Positions 38,149 to 48,673 of a DNA stretch of 64,000 nt are shown piece after piece. The notes under the pieces are model-generated. The model saw nothing but the letters and a program-made list of their open reading frames with translations, was not told where the DNA came from and searched no databases. A program made the position numbers and the translations under genes. The DNA is from CAVSRC01 sp963798195 (GTDB lineage: Bacteria; Pseudomonadota; Alphaproteobacteria; Rhizobiales; Kaistiaceae), in NCBI GenBank assembly GCA_963798195.1, contig CAWCSF010000006.1, positions 372,001 to 436,000 of the forward strand, read 5' to 3'. Every line of letters begins with the position of its first letter. Position 1 is the stretch's first letter.

Positions 38149-39762
38149 GTGCGATCCTTCGCCAACGCGATCATCGTTCTGTGGGGCTGGCGCCGCTTTG
38201 TCGTCGCGGTCGTCGCCGGCGCCGTTTCCGCGCTCGCCTTCGCGCCGTTCTACGCCTTCCCGGTTCTCTGGCTGACCGTTCCGGTCTTCGTCTGGCTGAT
38301 CGACGGCGCAATCGCTCGCGAGGGCGCCGGCTGGCTGCGCCGCCTGGTGCCGGCCGCGATCGTCGGTTGGGCCTTCGGCTTCGGCTTCTTCCTCGCCGGC
38401 CTGTGGTGGATCGGCGCGGCGTTCCTGGTCGACGCCGAAGAGTTCGGCTGGCTGTTGCCCTTCGCGGTGCTGATCCTGCCTGCCGGCCTGGCACTCTTCT
38501 GGGCCTTCGGCGCGGCGCTCGCCCGCGCCTTCTGGTCGGAGGGCTGGCCGCGCATCCTGATCTTCGCCGTCGCCATGTCGATCGCCGAGTGGCTGCGCGG
38601 TCACCTCTTCACCGGCTTCCCATGGAACGCCGTCGGCTACGCGCTGACGCCGACGCCGGTGATGATGCAGTCGGCCGCGCTCGTCGGGATCTGGGGGCTG
38701 ACGCTGGCCGCCTTCTTCATCTTCGCCGCGCCGGTCTTGCTCGTGGCAGATGGTCGCAACGCACGCAGCGTGAACCGGCGCGTGATCGCCACAGCGCTGG
38801 TCCTGCTCGGTGCTCACCTGCTGTTCGGCGTCGTACGGCTCGCGTCCGGGCCCGATCCCATGGTGCCCGGGGTGCAGTTCCGCGTCGTGCAGCCGGCGAT
38901 TCCCCAGGACGAACGGTGGGCGACCGGCGCCGCTGCCGAGACCATGGGCCGCTATCTCGACCTCTCCGGCAAAGGCAAGGGCTCGGCCGGCCTCGCCGGC
39001 ATAACCCATCTGGTCTGGCCGGAATCGGCCTTTCCGTTCCTGCTCACCGAGCGCCCGGAAGCCTTGACGGCCATCGCCGAACTGATCCCGCCCGGCACCA
39101 CGCTGATGACCGGGGCCGCCCGCGCCGACCGGCTGACGGGCCAGGAAATTCCACCGATCTATAACAGCGTCTATGTCATTGATGACAAAGGCGAAATCGC
39201 CGGCGCCTACGACAAGGTCCACCTCGTTCCGTTCGGCGAATACATCCCTTTCAGAAACTTGCTGGGCTGGCTGGGCCTCCGCCAGCTGATCGCGCTTCCC
39301 GGCGGTTTTTCGCCGGGTTCCCGCCTGCATACGCTGGATGTGCCGGGCGCCCCGCCGACGGCGCCGCTGATCTGCTACGAGGTCATTTTCCCCGGTGCCG
39401 TGCTTGAACCGGGCCCGCGTCCGGGCTGGATGCTGAACGTGACCAACGACGCCTGGTACGGCGACACCCCCGGTCCCTATCAGCACTTTTTACAGGCCCG
39501 CGTCCGTGCTGTGGAAGAGGGTCTACCGCTCGTGCGGGCCGCGAATTCAGGGATTTCCGCCATTGTGGACGGCCACGGGCGGGTACTTGCCAGCCTGGCC
39601 CTCGGCCGCATGGGGGTGGTCGACGGCGGTCTTCCGGAGGCCTTGCCGCCGACCCCCTACGCGCGGTTTGGCGACCTGATTTTCGCTGTCCTGATTGTCA
39701 TTGTCGGCGGCCTCGGGGCGTTAACCAGAGGTACCCGTTCATTTGACGGACAATTGACTTAA
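38149..39762 (+). CDS. lnt: Apolipoprotein N-acyltransferase
   Basis: A 537-residue inner-membrane enzyme that adds the third acyl chain to lipoproteins. Eight hydrophobic segments occupy mainly residues 12-215, with one near the C-terminus (LIFAVLIVIVGGLGAL). The periplasmic nitrilase domain carries the catalytic triad: Glu in THLVWPESAFPF, Lys in GAYDKVHLVPFGEY and Cys in LICYEVIFPG. The start is GTG at 38149, directly before the first helix. The frame is intact. Confidence 0.96.
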   Translation: MRSFANAIIVLWGWRRFVVAVVAGAVSALAFAPFYAFPVLWLTVPVFVWLIDGAIAREGAGWLRRLVPAAIVGWAFGFGFFLAGLWWIGAAFLVDAEEFGWLLPFAVLILPAGLALFWAFGAALARAFWSEGWPRILIFAVAMSIAEWLRGHLFTGFPWNAVGYALTPTPVMMQSAALVGIWGLTLAAFFIFAAPVLLVADGRNARSVNRRVIATALVLLGAHLLFGVVRLASGPDPMVPGVQFRVVQPAIPQDERWATGAAAETMGRYLDLSGKGKGSAGLAGITHLVWPESAFPFLLTERPEALTAIAELIPPGTTLMTGAARADRLTGQEIPPIYNSVYVIDDKGEIAGAYDKVHLVPFGEYIPFRNLLGWLGLRQLIALPGGFSPGSRLHTLDVPGAPPTAPLICYEVIFPGAVLEPGPRPGWMLNVTNDAWYGDTPGPYQHFLQARVRAVEEGLPLVRAANSGISAIVDGHGRVLASLALGRMGVVDGGLPEALPPTPYARFGDLIFAVLIVIVGGLGALTRGTRSFDGQLT

Positions 39763-39950
39763 ATCCCGATTGACGGCCAATATCGCGCCGTCGCCGGGTA
39801 TTCGTGGGGGCGTGGTAGTGCGTACTGCCGCGTGGTCGTCACAGTTGGCACGTCCAATGGTTGTCCGTTCAGGGCCAGACGTGCTTCCTTCTTTCCCGGC
39901 CGTAAATAGCCGCGAAGGGCGCTAGCGGCCACGAGGTACGAAAGCCAAAC

Positions 39951-40371
39951 ATGGCCAAGCAAGAAACAGCCAAACCCGATCGACATTCACGTCGGTAGCC
40001 GGGTTCGACTTCGCCGCATGATGCTTGGAATGAGTCAGGAGAAGTTGGGCGAGCAGCTCGGCATCACCTTCCAGCAGATCCAGAAATACGAAAAGGGGAC
40101 CAACCGGATCGGCGCGAGCCGGTTGCAGCACATTGCGCGCGTGCTGTCGGTGCCCATCTCGTTCTTCTTTGAGGACGCACCCGCACCACCTGCCGTCGAA
40201 CACGGCGGTGGCATGGCGGAACCGAAGGCGGCGAACTACATCGTCGACTTCCTCTCCTCCTCCGAGGGCTTGCAACTCAACCGCGCTTTCGTGCGCGTCA
40301 AGGACGCCAAGCAGCGCCGCCGCATCATCGATCTCGTCCGCGCCATGGCGGGCGAGGAAGACGACGCCTAG
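39951..40371 (+). CDS. XRE-family transcriptional regulator, PraR-like (+1 shift as written)
   Basis: A helix-turn-helix regulator of ~139 residues in the restored frame. The ATG at 39951 gives MAKQETAKP. One extra C in the run at 39975-39977 then throws the frame into an early stop. Removing it gives IDIHVGSRVRLRRMMLGMSQEKLGEQLGITFQQIQKYEKGTNRIGASRLQHIARVL, the conserved family N-terminus. The helix-turn-helix is SQEKLGEQLGITFQQIQKYEKG. The C-terminal half (IVDFLSSSEGLQLNRAFVRVKD) is typical of PraR-like proteins of alphaproteobacteria, which regulate biofilm and symbiosis-related genes. Its place between lnt and metK matches Sinorhizobium. Confidence 0.85.
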
Positions 40372-40560
40372 CGCTCCCGTTCCTGGGCTTCCACGACTGA
40401 TTTCGCGTCCCGCGTGGGCGCGGCGGCGGGCCGTCTTGCCTGCCGTCGCGGTGGGCTGCCCGGGGCGTTGACCCCTGCCGCGTTCGCTGCCACAACACCG
40501 CCGGACGAGCCGGCGGGACGCGCTTTCCGGCGATTTCATTGGATACAGGGGCAGCATTTC

Positions 40561-41732
<1,172 letters not shown>

Positions 41733-41774
41733 GCGGGTTACAACCGGCCGCGTGAAGCGGCGGGTCAGCAGGCC

Positions 41775-42459
41775 ATGAACGAACGGCGCGACGGCCTCTA
41801 CGGCAGGCGAAAGGGCAAGCCCCTGTCGCCGCGCCGCGCCGGCTTGATGGCGAACGACTTCCAGCGCCTTGCGATCGACGTCGATGAACCGCCTCCCGTG
41901 GACGTCGCCACTCTGTTCGCGCACCGGCCAGCGCGGGTCTGTCTCGAAATCGGCTTCGGCGGTGGCGAACATCTCGTCGCTGCCGCGACCGCCGATCCGG
42001 ACGCCGGCTTCATCGGCGTCGAGCCCTATCTCAACGGCATGGCGAATGCTGTCGCCGCCATCCACGACGCCGGCCTTGGCAATGTCCGCCTGTTCGACGG
42101 AGAGGCTTCGCGGCTGCTCGACTGGCTGCCCCCCGCGTCGCTGGCATCGGTCGACCTGCTCTATCCCGATCCCTGGCCGAAGAAGCGCCACTGGAAACGC
42201 CGCTTCGTCTCGGACGAGAACCTCGACCGGCTCGCCCGTGTGGTGCAATCGGGCGGAACCTTCCGCTTCGCAAGCGATATCCCGTCCTACGTCGAATGGA
42301 CGCTGGGCCACGTCCTGCGCCATCCGATTGTTTGCATGGACGGCGGAGCGCGCCGACGATTGGCGGTTGCCGTTTCCGGCCTGGCCGGGCACGCGCTACG
42401 AGGCCAAGGCGGTTGCCGCCGGCCGCAAGCCGACCTACCTCGCGTTCAGCCGGCGTTAA
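41775..42459 (+). CDS. trmB: tRNA (guanine-N7-)-methyltransferase (+1 shift as written)
   Basis: A class I SAM methyltransferase that forms m7G46 in tRNA. Motif I is CLEIGFGGGEHLVAAA. DLLYPDPWPKKRHWKRRFV is the diagnostic catalytic motif. An extra base near 42326-42329 separates VLRHP from FAWTAERADDWRLPFPAWPGTRYEAKAVAAGRKPTYLAFSRR, which restores the C-terminal substrate motif (PGTRYEAKA). The restored length is about 227 residues. It follows metK by 42 bases. Confidence 0.92.
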
Positions 42460-42479
42460 GCCACACCGCCCGCCACGCC

Positions 42480-42507
42480 TTGCGTTTTGCCGGCCGACGG
42501 ATTATAT
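42480..42507 (+). promoter_or_regulatory. Candidate promoter of the rimP-nusA-infB operon
   Basis: TTGCGT (42480-42485), 16 bases and TTATAT (42502-42507) form a plausible sigma-70 promoter just after trmB. It would put transcription start near 42515, upstream of the hairpin at 42545. Confidence 0.4.
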
Positions 42508-42544
42508 CCGCGCCATCTAATCTCAAACGATCGGTTTCGTTGGA

Positions 42545-42575
42545 GAGTGGGCCCTGCCGGACCCGCTCTTTTTTG
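42545..42575 (+). terminator. Intrinsic terminator / attenuator in the rimP leader
   Basis: GAGTGGGCCC and GGACCCGCTC pair across a short loop with one G-T wobble and one mismatch, followed by TTTTTTGTT. It is a textbook intrinsic terminator located between trmB and rimP. If the promoter at 42480 is real it lies inside the leader and could attenuate the transcription/translation-factor operon. Otherwise it simply ends the metK-trmB transcript. Confidence 0.7.
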
Positions 42576-42606
42576 TTACCCGAAGCCGCTCGGTGGAGGG
42601 ACGTAC

Positions 42607-43204
42607 TTGTCGGAAGCCGACAACGAACCGCGCATCATTACCGAGACGGGTGTTGACGCCCGCATCGCGCATATCGTCGAGCCCGTGATCGAGGGCCTCG
42701 GCTATCGGCTGGTGCGCGTCCGCCTGTCGGCGATGAACGGCGCCACGCTCCAGATCATGGCCGAGCGGCCCGATGGTTCGATGACCGTCGAGGATTGCGA
42801 GACCGTGTCGCGCGACGTGTCGCCGGCGCTCGATGTCGAGGACCCGGTCGATCGCGCCTACAATCTCGAGGTCTCTTCGCCCGGCATCGATCGTCCGCTG
42901 GTCCGCCGTTCCGATTTCGAGCGCTGGGCCGGTCACGACGCCAAGATCGAACTGGCGCGCATGCTCGACGGGCGCAAGCGCTTCCGCGGCCGCCTGGCCG
43001 GCGTCGACGGCGATCATGTCGCGATCGACGTTCCGCGCGACGGCGGTGGCGAGCCGACGCGCGTCCTGCTGCCGATTGCCGATCTCGGCGAGGCGCGGCT
43101 CGTGCTCACCGACGATCTCATTCGCGAATCTCTTTCGCGCCAGAAACACGCACGGCCCTGCAAAGGCCGACGCCCCGAACACCCCGGTCCATCAAGGAGA
43201 CTGA
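42607..43204 (+). CDS. rimP: Ribosome maturation factor RimP (+1 shift near C-terminus)
   Basis: Assists 30S assembly. The TTG start at 42607 follows GGAGGG. The N-terminal domain has RIAHIVEPVIEGLGYRLVRVRL. VEDCETVSRDVSPALDVEDPVDRAYNLEVSSPGIDRPL is the signature, followed by the SH3-like C-terminal domain ending LIRESL. As written the frame then continues 79 bases into nusA. One extra T near 43132-43136 explains this. Removing it gives LIRESLRARN, a short tail and a stop at 43202-43204, four bases before nusA. The restored length is about 198 residues. Confidence 0.9.
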
Positions 43205-43208
43205 ACCC

Positions 43209-44831
43209 ATGGCCGTCAGTGCAAACCGGCTCGAACTCCTCCAGATCGCCGACGCGGTTGCCCGCGAAAAGGCGATCGACCGCATGATCGTGGTCACCGC
43301 GATGGAGGATGCCATCCAGAAGGCGGCGCGCTCGCGCTACGGCTCGGAGACCGATATCCGCGCCGAGATCAACCCGAAGACCGGCGAGATCAAGCTGCAG
43401 CGCCTGCTCAAGGTGGTCGACGCCATCGAGAACCCGGCGACCGACATCACCCTGGCCGACGCCCGCGTGCGCAACCCCGCCGCCCAGGCCGGCGACTTCA
43501 TCGCCGAGCCGCTGCCGCCGATGGATTTCGGCCGCATCGCCGCCCAGTCCGCCAAGCAGGTCATCGTGCAGAAGGTGCGCGAGGCCGAGCGCGACCGCCA
43601 GTACGACGAATTCCACAACCGCATCGGCGAGATCATCTCCGGCCAGGTCAAGCGCGTCGAGTACGGCAACGTCATCGTCGATCTCGGCCGCGGCGAGGGC
43701 ATCGTCCGCCGCGACGAGCTGATCCCGCGCGAGACCTTCCGCTACGGCGACCGCATCCGCGCCTATATCTACGATGTCCGCCGCGAGCAGCGCGGTCCGC
43801 AGATTTTCCTGTCGCGCACCCACCCGCAGTTCATGTCGAAGCTCTTCGCGCAGGAAGTGCCGGAAATTTATGACGGCATCATCGAGGTGCGCTCGGTCGC
43901 CCGCGATCCGGGCTCGCGCGCCAAGATCGCCGTCATCTCGCGCGACTCTTCCATCGATCCGGTCGGCGCCTGCGTCGGCATGCGCGGCAGCCGCGTCCAG
44001 GCGGTGGTCAACGAGCTTCAGGGCGAGAAGATCGACATCATTCCGTGGTCGCAGGACGCCGCGACCTTCATCGTCAACGCACTGCAGCCGGCCGAGGTCG
44101 CCAAGGTGGTGCTCGACGAGGAAGCCGAGCGCATCGAGGTGGTCGTGCCCGACGAGCAGCTGTCGCTCGCCATCGGCCGCCGCGGCCAGAACGTGCGCCT
44201 CGCCTCGCAGCTCACCGGCTGGGACATCGACATCCTCACCGAGCAGGAAGAATCGGAGCGCCGCCAGAAGGAATTCCAGGAGCGCTCGCAGCTCTTCGTC
44301 ACCGCGCTCGACGTCGACGAGGTGGTCGGTCAGTTGCTCGCCTCGGAGGGTTTTGCCTCCGTCGACGAAATCGCGTTCGTCGAGGGCGATGACCTCGCCT
44401 CGATCGAGGGCTTCGACGAGGAGACCGCGACCGAGCTTCAGACGCGGGCGCGGGAATATCTGGAGAAGCTCGAGGCCGAGCAGGATGCCGAGCGCATCGC
44501 GCTGGGCGTCGAGGACGGTCTCAAGGAGATCCCGGGCATCACCACCGCCATGATGGTTGCGCTGGGCAAGGCCGACATCAAGACGGTCGAGGATTTCGCC
44601 GGCTCCGTGCCGGACGAACTGATCGGCTATGTCGAGCGCAAGGACGGCGAGGCAAAGCGCATTCCCGGCGCGCTCGATGGCTACGATCTGTCCCGCGCCG
44701 ATGCCGAGGCCATGATCATGGCGGCGCGCGTCAAGGCGGGCTGGATCACGGAGGAAGACCTCCACAAGAACGATGAGCCCGAGGCCGGGGAGGCCGAGGC
44801 GGCCGAAGCCGCGCCGGCGCCCGTGGCCTGA
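43209..44831 (+). CDS. nusA: Transcription termination/antitermination protein NusA
   Basis: A 540-residue RNA polymerase-binding factor. The N-terminal polymerase-binding domain starts NRLELLQIADAVAREKAIDR. The S1 domain (IISGQVKRVEYGNVIVDLGRGEGI) and two KH domains (IDPVGACVGMRGSRVQAVVNEL; LSLAIGRRGQNVRLAS) follow. A C-terminal helix-hairpin-helix region ends in an acidic Ala/Glu tail, typical of alphaproteobacteria. AAGGAG precedes the ATG at 43209. The frame is intact. Confidence 0.97.
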   Translation: MAVSANRLELLQIADAVAREKAIDRMIVVTAMEDAIQKAARSRYGSETDIRAEINPKTGEIKLQRLLKVVDAIENPATDITLADARVRNPAAQAGDFIAEPLPPMDFGRIAAQSAKQVIVQKVREAERDRQYDEFHNRIGEIISGQVKRVEYGNVIVDLGRGEGIVRRDELIPRETFRYGDRIRAYIYDVRREQRGPQIFLSRTHPQFMSKLFAQEVPEIYDGIIEVRSVARDPGSRAKIAVISRDSSIDPVGACVGMRGSRVQAVVNELQGEKIDIIPWSQDAATFIVNALQPAEVAKVVLDEEAERIEVVVPDEQLSLAIGRRGQNVRLASQLTGWDIDILTEQEESERRQKEFQERSQLFVTALDVDEVVGQLLASEGFASVDEIAFVEGDDLASIEGFDEETATELQTRAREYLEKLEAEQDAERIALGVEDGLKEIPGITTAMMVALGKADIKTVEDFAGSVPDELIGYVERKDGEAKRIPGALDGYDLSRADAEAMIMAARVKAGWITEEDLHKNDEPEAGEAEAAEAAPAPVA

Positions 44832-44860
44832 GCATGAAGTAGCGTGATGGGGAGACCCCG

Positions 44861-45529
44861 GTGCCCGGCCGCAATGCGCCAACCGAACGGACATGCGTCG
44901 TCACCCGGCAGACCCTGCCGGTTGGCGAACTGATCCGTTTCGTCGTCGCGCCGGACGGGTCCGTCGTCCCCGACCTGCGCCGTCGTCTGCCCGGTCGCGG
45001 CGTCTGGGTCACCGCCGAGGCCAGGCATGTGCGTCGGGCCGAGGAGAAGGGTCTGCTCGCCCGCGCCTTCGAGGGCGGCGCCGTAGTCGCTCCGGGCCTC
45101 GCCGAGCGGGTTGACGCGCTGCTGTTCGCTGCCGCCACCGGCGCCTTGTCCCTGGCGCGCAAGGCCGGGACGGTGGTTTCCGGCTTCGGCAAGGTAGAAA
45201 CGGCGGTTTCCCGCGAAACGGTGCTTGCGGTGATCCACGCTTCCGACGCCGCGCCTGATGGGGTTGGCAAGCTCGATCAGGCCGCCCGGCGCCGTTTTGG
45301 CAGTGACGGATTGCCTAGCATTCGGTGCTTCGCGTCCCAGGAATTGGATTTGGCTTTTGGCCGGCCAAATGTGATACATGCTGCGGTGCTCGCCGGGCCG
45401 GCGAGCGATAATCTGCTGGCGCGGATTCGCGATCTCGACCGTTTTCGTGGTAACGGGCCCTCGCAAGGCGCCGCCGGCCGGCCAATCGACGCCCTTGATG
45501 GAATAACGACCCTGCCTGCAGGACCATAG
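44861..45529 (+). CDS. RNA-binding protein with YlxR (DUF448) and L7Ae-like domains
   Basis: 222 residues from a GTG at 44861 after GGGGAG. Residues ~8-85 form a YlxR domain (ERTCVVTRQTLPVGELIRFVVAPDG; DLRRRLPGRGVWVTA), a nucleoid/RNA-binding fold. Residues ~85-185 resemble ribosomal L7Ae (RVDALLFAAATGALSLARKAGTVVSGFGKVE). This fused form between nusA and infB is normal in alphaproteobacteria. The function is not established; a role in translation or RNA binding is inferred from location. Confidence 0.9.
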   Translation: MPGRNAPTERTCVVTRQTLPVGELIRFVVAPDGSVVPDLRRRLPGRGVWVTAEARHVRRAEEKGLLARAFEGGAVVAPGLAERVDALLFAAATGALSLARKAGTVVSGFGKVETAVSRETVLAVIHASDAAPDGVGKLDQAARRRFGSDGLPSIRCFASQELDLAFGRPNVIHAAVLAGPASDNLLARIRDLDRFRGNGPSQGAAGRPIDALDGITTLPAGP

Positions 45530-45535
45530 GAACGC

Positions 45536-48154
45536 ATGAGCGAGACGACGGACGAAAAGACGATCAGCGTGCCCAAGCGCACGCTTGGCCTCAAGCGCGG
45601 CGTCGAGCGGGATACCGTTCGGCAGAGCTTCTCGCATGGCCGCACCAACACCGTGCAGGTCGAGCGCAAGAAGCGCCGGATCGTCATGCCGGGCGAGCAG
45701 AAGGCCGAGCCCGCGCCACGGCCGCAAGCCGAAGCGAAGCCGGCAGCTCCGGTCCAGGCCGAGCCAGTTGCGCCGCCTCCGCCTCCCGTTGCGGAAAAGC
45801 CGGCCGCGCCGGCCAAGGCGCCACCGTCGAACCGCGCCGGCCTGGTTCTGCGCCAGCTCTCGTCCGATGAGATCGACGCCCGCGCCCGCGCCCTTGCCGA
45901 TGCCAAGGTGCATGAGGCCGAGGAGCGCAAGAACGCCATCGATGCCGCCGCCCGCCGGGCTGCCGAGGCCGAACGCCTCGCCAAGGAGCAGTCCGAAGCG
46001 GACCGCCGCAAGGCGGAGGAAGATGCGCGCCACAAGGCCGAGGAGCACGCCCGCACCCGCGCCGAGGAAGCCGCACGCCGCCGCTTCGGCGAAGCCGAGG
46101 CAAAGACAGCGGTTCCCGGCGAAGTCGCGCCCGCGCGTCCCGGTGCCAAGACCGTTCGCGAGACGCCGGAAGTCGAGGAGGACGATCGTCCCGGCGGCCT
46201 GCGCGGCCGCGTGAAGACGGCTGCCCGCGCGCCCGATCCCAAGCCGGTCAAGCGTGTCGACGATCGTCGCCGCGGCAAGCTCACCCTGTCCAACGCGCTC
46301 GACGATACCGAGCGGGCGCGTTCGCTCGCCTCGATCCGCCGTCGCCGCGAGCGCGAGCGCGCGCGCACCCACGAGACAGGTCCGCGCGAGAAGGTCGTCC
46401 GCGAGGTGACCGTTCCCGAGACGATCACGGTCCAGGAACTCGCCAACCGCATGGCCGAGCGCGCCGTCGACGTCGTCAAGCTGCTCATGAAGCAGGGCCA
46501 GCTCATCAAGGTGACCGACGTTCTCGACGCCGACACCGCGCAAATCATCGCCGAGGAGATGGGCCACACCGTGCGCCGCGTCGCCGAGGCCGACGTCATC
46601 GAGGGCCTGTTCGCCGCGCCGGCCGACGAAGCCGAACTCGAGCCGCGTCCGCCGGTGGTCACCATCATGGGCCACGTCGACCACGGCAAGACATCGCTGC
46701 TCGACGCCATCCGCCAGACCGACGTCGTCGCCGGCGAAGCGGGCGGCATCACGCAGCACATCGGCGCCTATCAGGTCGAGCGCGACGGTCACAAGATCAC
46801 GTTCATCGACACGCCCGGCCACGCCGCATTCACCGCCATGCGCGCCCGCGGCGCCAGCGTCACCGACATCGTCATTCTGGTGGTTGCCGCCGATGACGGC
46901 GTCATGCCGCAGACCATCGAGGCGATCAATCACGCCAAGGCGGCCAAGGTTCCGATCATCGTCGCCATCAACAAGATGGACAAGTCGGACGCCGACCCGC
47001 AGCGCGTGCGCACCGAGCTGCTCCAGCACGAAGTCTTCGTCGAATCGATGGGCGGCGACGTCCTCGACGTCGAGGTCTCCGCCATCAAGGGCACCAACCT
47101 CGACAAGCTGCTCGAGACCGTCCTGCTGCAATCGGAAGTGCTCGAGCTCAAGGCGAGCCCGCACCGCGCCGCCGAAGGCGCCGTCATCGAGGCCAAGCTC
47201 GACAAGGGCCGTGGTCCGGTGGCGACTGTCCTCGTCCAGAGCGGCACGCTCAAGATCGGCGATATCGTCGTCGCCGGCGCCGCGTGGGGCAAGGTCCGCG
47301 CCCTCGTCAACGAGCGCGCACAGCAGCTGAAGGAGGCTGGCCCGTCGACTCCGGTCGAGGTGCTGGGCTTCCAGGATGCGCCCGAGGCCGGCGACCGTCT
47401 CGCGGTCGTCGATTCGGAAGCCCGCGCCCGCGAGGTCACCGACTATCGCGCCCGCCAGAAGCGCGAGAAGGCACTGGCCCGCAATACGGCGGCCCGCGGC
47501 TCGCTCGAGCAGATGATGAGCCAGCTCCAGGTGGCCGGGCAGAAGATCTTCCCGCTGGTCATCAAGGGCGACGTGCAGGGCTCGGTCGAGGCGATTTCGC
47601 AGGCGCTGGAAGCGCTCGGCACCGACGAGGTCGCCGTCCGCATCATCCATTCCGGCGTCGGCGGCATCACCGAGTCGGACGTGACGCTCGCCACCTCGTC
47701 CACCGCTGCGATCATCGGCTTCAACGTGCGCGCCAACAAGCAGGCGCGCGAGATCGCCGAGCGCGACGGCACTGAGATCCGCTACTACAACATCATCTAC
47801 AACCTGGTGGATGACGTGAAGGCGGCGATGTCCGGCCTGCTCTCGCCCGAGCGGCGCGAGACCATGCTCGGCAATGCCGAGATCCTGGAGATCTTCGACA
47901 TATCCAAGGTCGGCAAGATCGCCGGTTGCCGGGTCACCGACGGCACGGTCGAGCGCGGCGCCAACGTCCGCCTCATCCGCGACAACGTCGTCGTTCATGA
48001 AGGCAAGCTGTCGACCCTCAAGCGCTTCAAGGACGAGGTCCGCGAGGTGCCCGCCGGTCAGGAGTGCGGCATGGCCTTCGAGAAATACGAGGACATGCGC
48101 GTCGGCGACGTCATCGAGTGCTATCGCGTCGAGGAGATCGCGCGCTCGCTCTAG
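45536..48154 (+). CDS. infB: Translation initiation factor IF-2
   Basis: 872 residues. A long basic/alanine-glutamate-rich N-terminal region (~1-290) carries IF2 N-terminal motifs (RKLTLSNAL-like RGKLTLSNALDDTERARS). The G domain has GHVDHGKTSLLDAIR (G1), DTPGHAAFTAMRARG (G3) and NKMDKSDADP (G4). Beta-barrel and fMet-tRNA-binding C2 domains complete it. It positions initiator tRNA on the 30S subunit. The start at 45536 lies 6 bases after the YlxR gene. No frame break in 2.6 kb. Confidence 0.98.
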   Translation: MSETTDEKTISVPKRTLGLKRGVERDTVRQSFSHGRTNTVQVERKKRRIVMPGEQKAEPAPRPQAEAKPAAPVQAEPVAPPPPPVAEKPAAPAKAPPSNRAGLVLRQLSSDEIDARARALADAKVHEAEERKNAIDAAARRAAEAERLAKEQSEADRRKAEEDARHKAEEHARTRAEEAARRRFGEAEAKTAVPGEVAPARPGAKTVRETPEVEEDDRPGGLRGRVKTAARAPDPKPVKRVDDRRRGKLTLSNALDDTERARSLASIRRRRERERARTHETGPREKVVREVTVPETITVQELANRMAERAVDVVKLLMKQGQLIKVTDVLDADTAQIIAEEMGHTVRRVAEADVIEGLFAAPADEAELEPRPPVVTIMGHVDHGKTSLLDAIRQTDVVAGEAGGITQHIGAYQVERDGHKITFIDTPGHAAFTAMRARGASVTDIVILVVAADDGVMPQTIEAINHAKAAKVPIIVAINKMDKSDADPQRVRTELLQHEVFVESMGGDVLDVEVSAIKGTNLDKLLETVLLQSEVLELKASPHRAAEGAVIEAKLDKGRGPVATVLVQSGTLKIGDIVVAGAAWGKVRALVNERAQQLKEAGPSTPVEVLGFQDAPEAGDRLAVVDSEARAREVTDYRARQKREKALARNTAARGSLEQMMSQLQVAGQKIFPLVIKGDVQGSVEAISQALEALGTDEVAVRIIHSGVGGITESDVTLATSSTAAIIGFNVRANKQAREIAERDGTEIRYYNIIYNLVDDVKAAMSGLLSPERRETMLGNAEILEIFDISKVGKIAGCRVTDGTVERGANVRLIRDNVVVHEGKLSTLKRFKDEVREVPAGQECGMAFEKYEDMRVGDVIECYRVEEIARSL

Positions 48155-48233
48155 GCGTTCGCGCGACTCCGTTTGAGCTGAGGGACCGCGATGACGGGTC
48201 CGATCGACGTGCGCCGTCCGAGTGCTCGCTGAC

Positions 48234-48629
48234 ATGGCAAAATCCACCTCCTCCCGCGGCCCGTCCCAGCGCCAGTTGCGCGTCGGCGAGCTGGTGCGTC
48301 ATGCGCTGGCCGAAATCTTCCAGCGCGGCGAAGTGCATGATCCCGATCTCGAAGGCATGTTGGTCACCGTGCCGGAAGTGCGCATGTCGCCGGACCTCAG
48401 GCTTGCCACCGCCTTCGTCATTCCGCTGGGCGGCAAGGGTGCCGACAAGCTCATCGCCACCCTGGACCGCAACAAGAAGTTTCTGCGTGGCGAGGTCGCC
48501 CATCGCATCGATCTGCGTTTCGCTCCCGAGTTGCGCTTCCGCCTCGACGAATCGTTTGCGGAAGGCGAGCGCATCGACAACCTGCTGCGTTCTCCCGACG
48601 TCAGGCGCGATCTCACCGATGACGAATGA
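48234..48629 (+). CDS. rbfA: Ribosome-binding factor A
   Basis: A 131-residue KH-like 30S maturation factor. SQRQLRVGELVRHALAEIFQRGEVHDPDL and VTVPEVRMSPDLRLATAFVIPLGG are family signatures; LRFAPELRFRLDESFAEGERIDNLL is the C-terminal half. I chose the ATG at 48234 over 48222 because MAKSTSSRGPSQRQ is the usual N-terminus. It sits between infB and truB as expected. Confidence 0.95.
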   Translation: MAKSTSSRGPSQRQLRVGELVRHALAEIFQRGEVHDPDLEGMLVTVPEVRMSPDLRLATAFVIPLGGKGADKLIATLDRNKKFLRGEVAHRIDLRFAPELRFRLDESFAEGERIDNLLRSPDVRRDLTDDE

Positions 48630-48673
48630 GAAGGCGGCGCCGCGCCTGCGGCAGAAGGAGCACGGCGGTCTGC

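Noticed and set aside
40372..40560. SAM riboswitch upstream of metK
   Set aside because: No recognisable SAM-II or SAM/SAH consensus in the 189-base leader; only GC-rich imperfect hairpins.
44681..48247. 1188-codon open frame antisense to nusA-infB
   Set aside because: The same GC-frame effect; the sense strand carries intact nusA and infB with all motifs.
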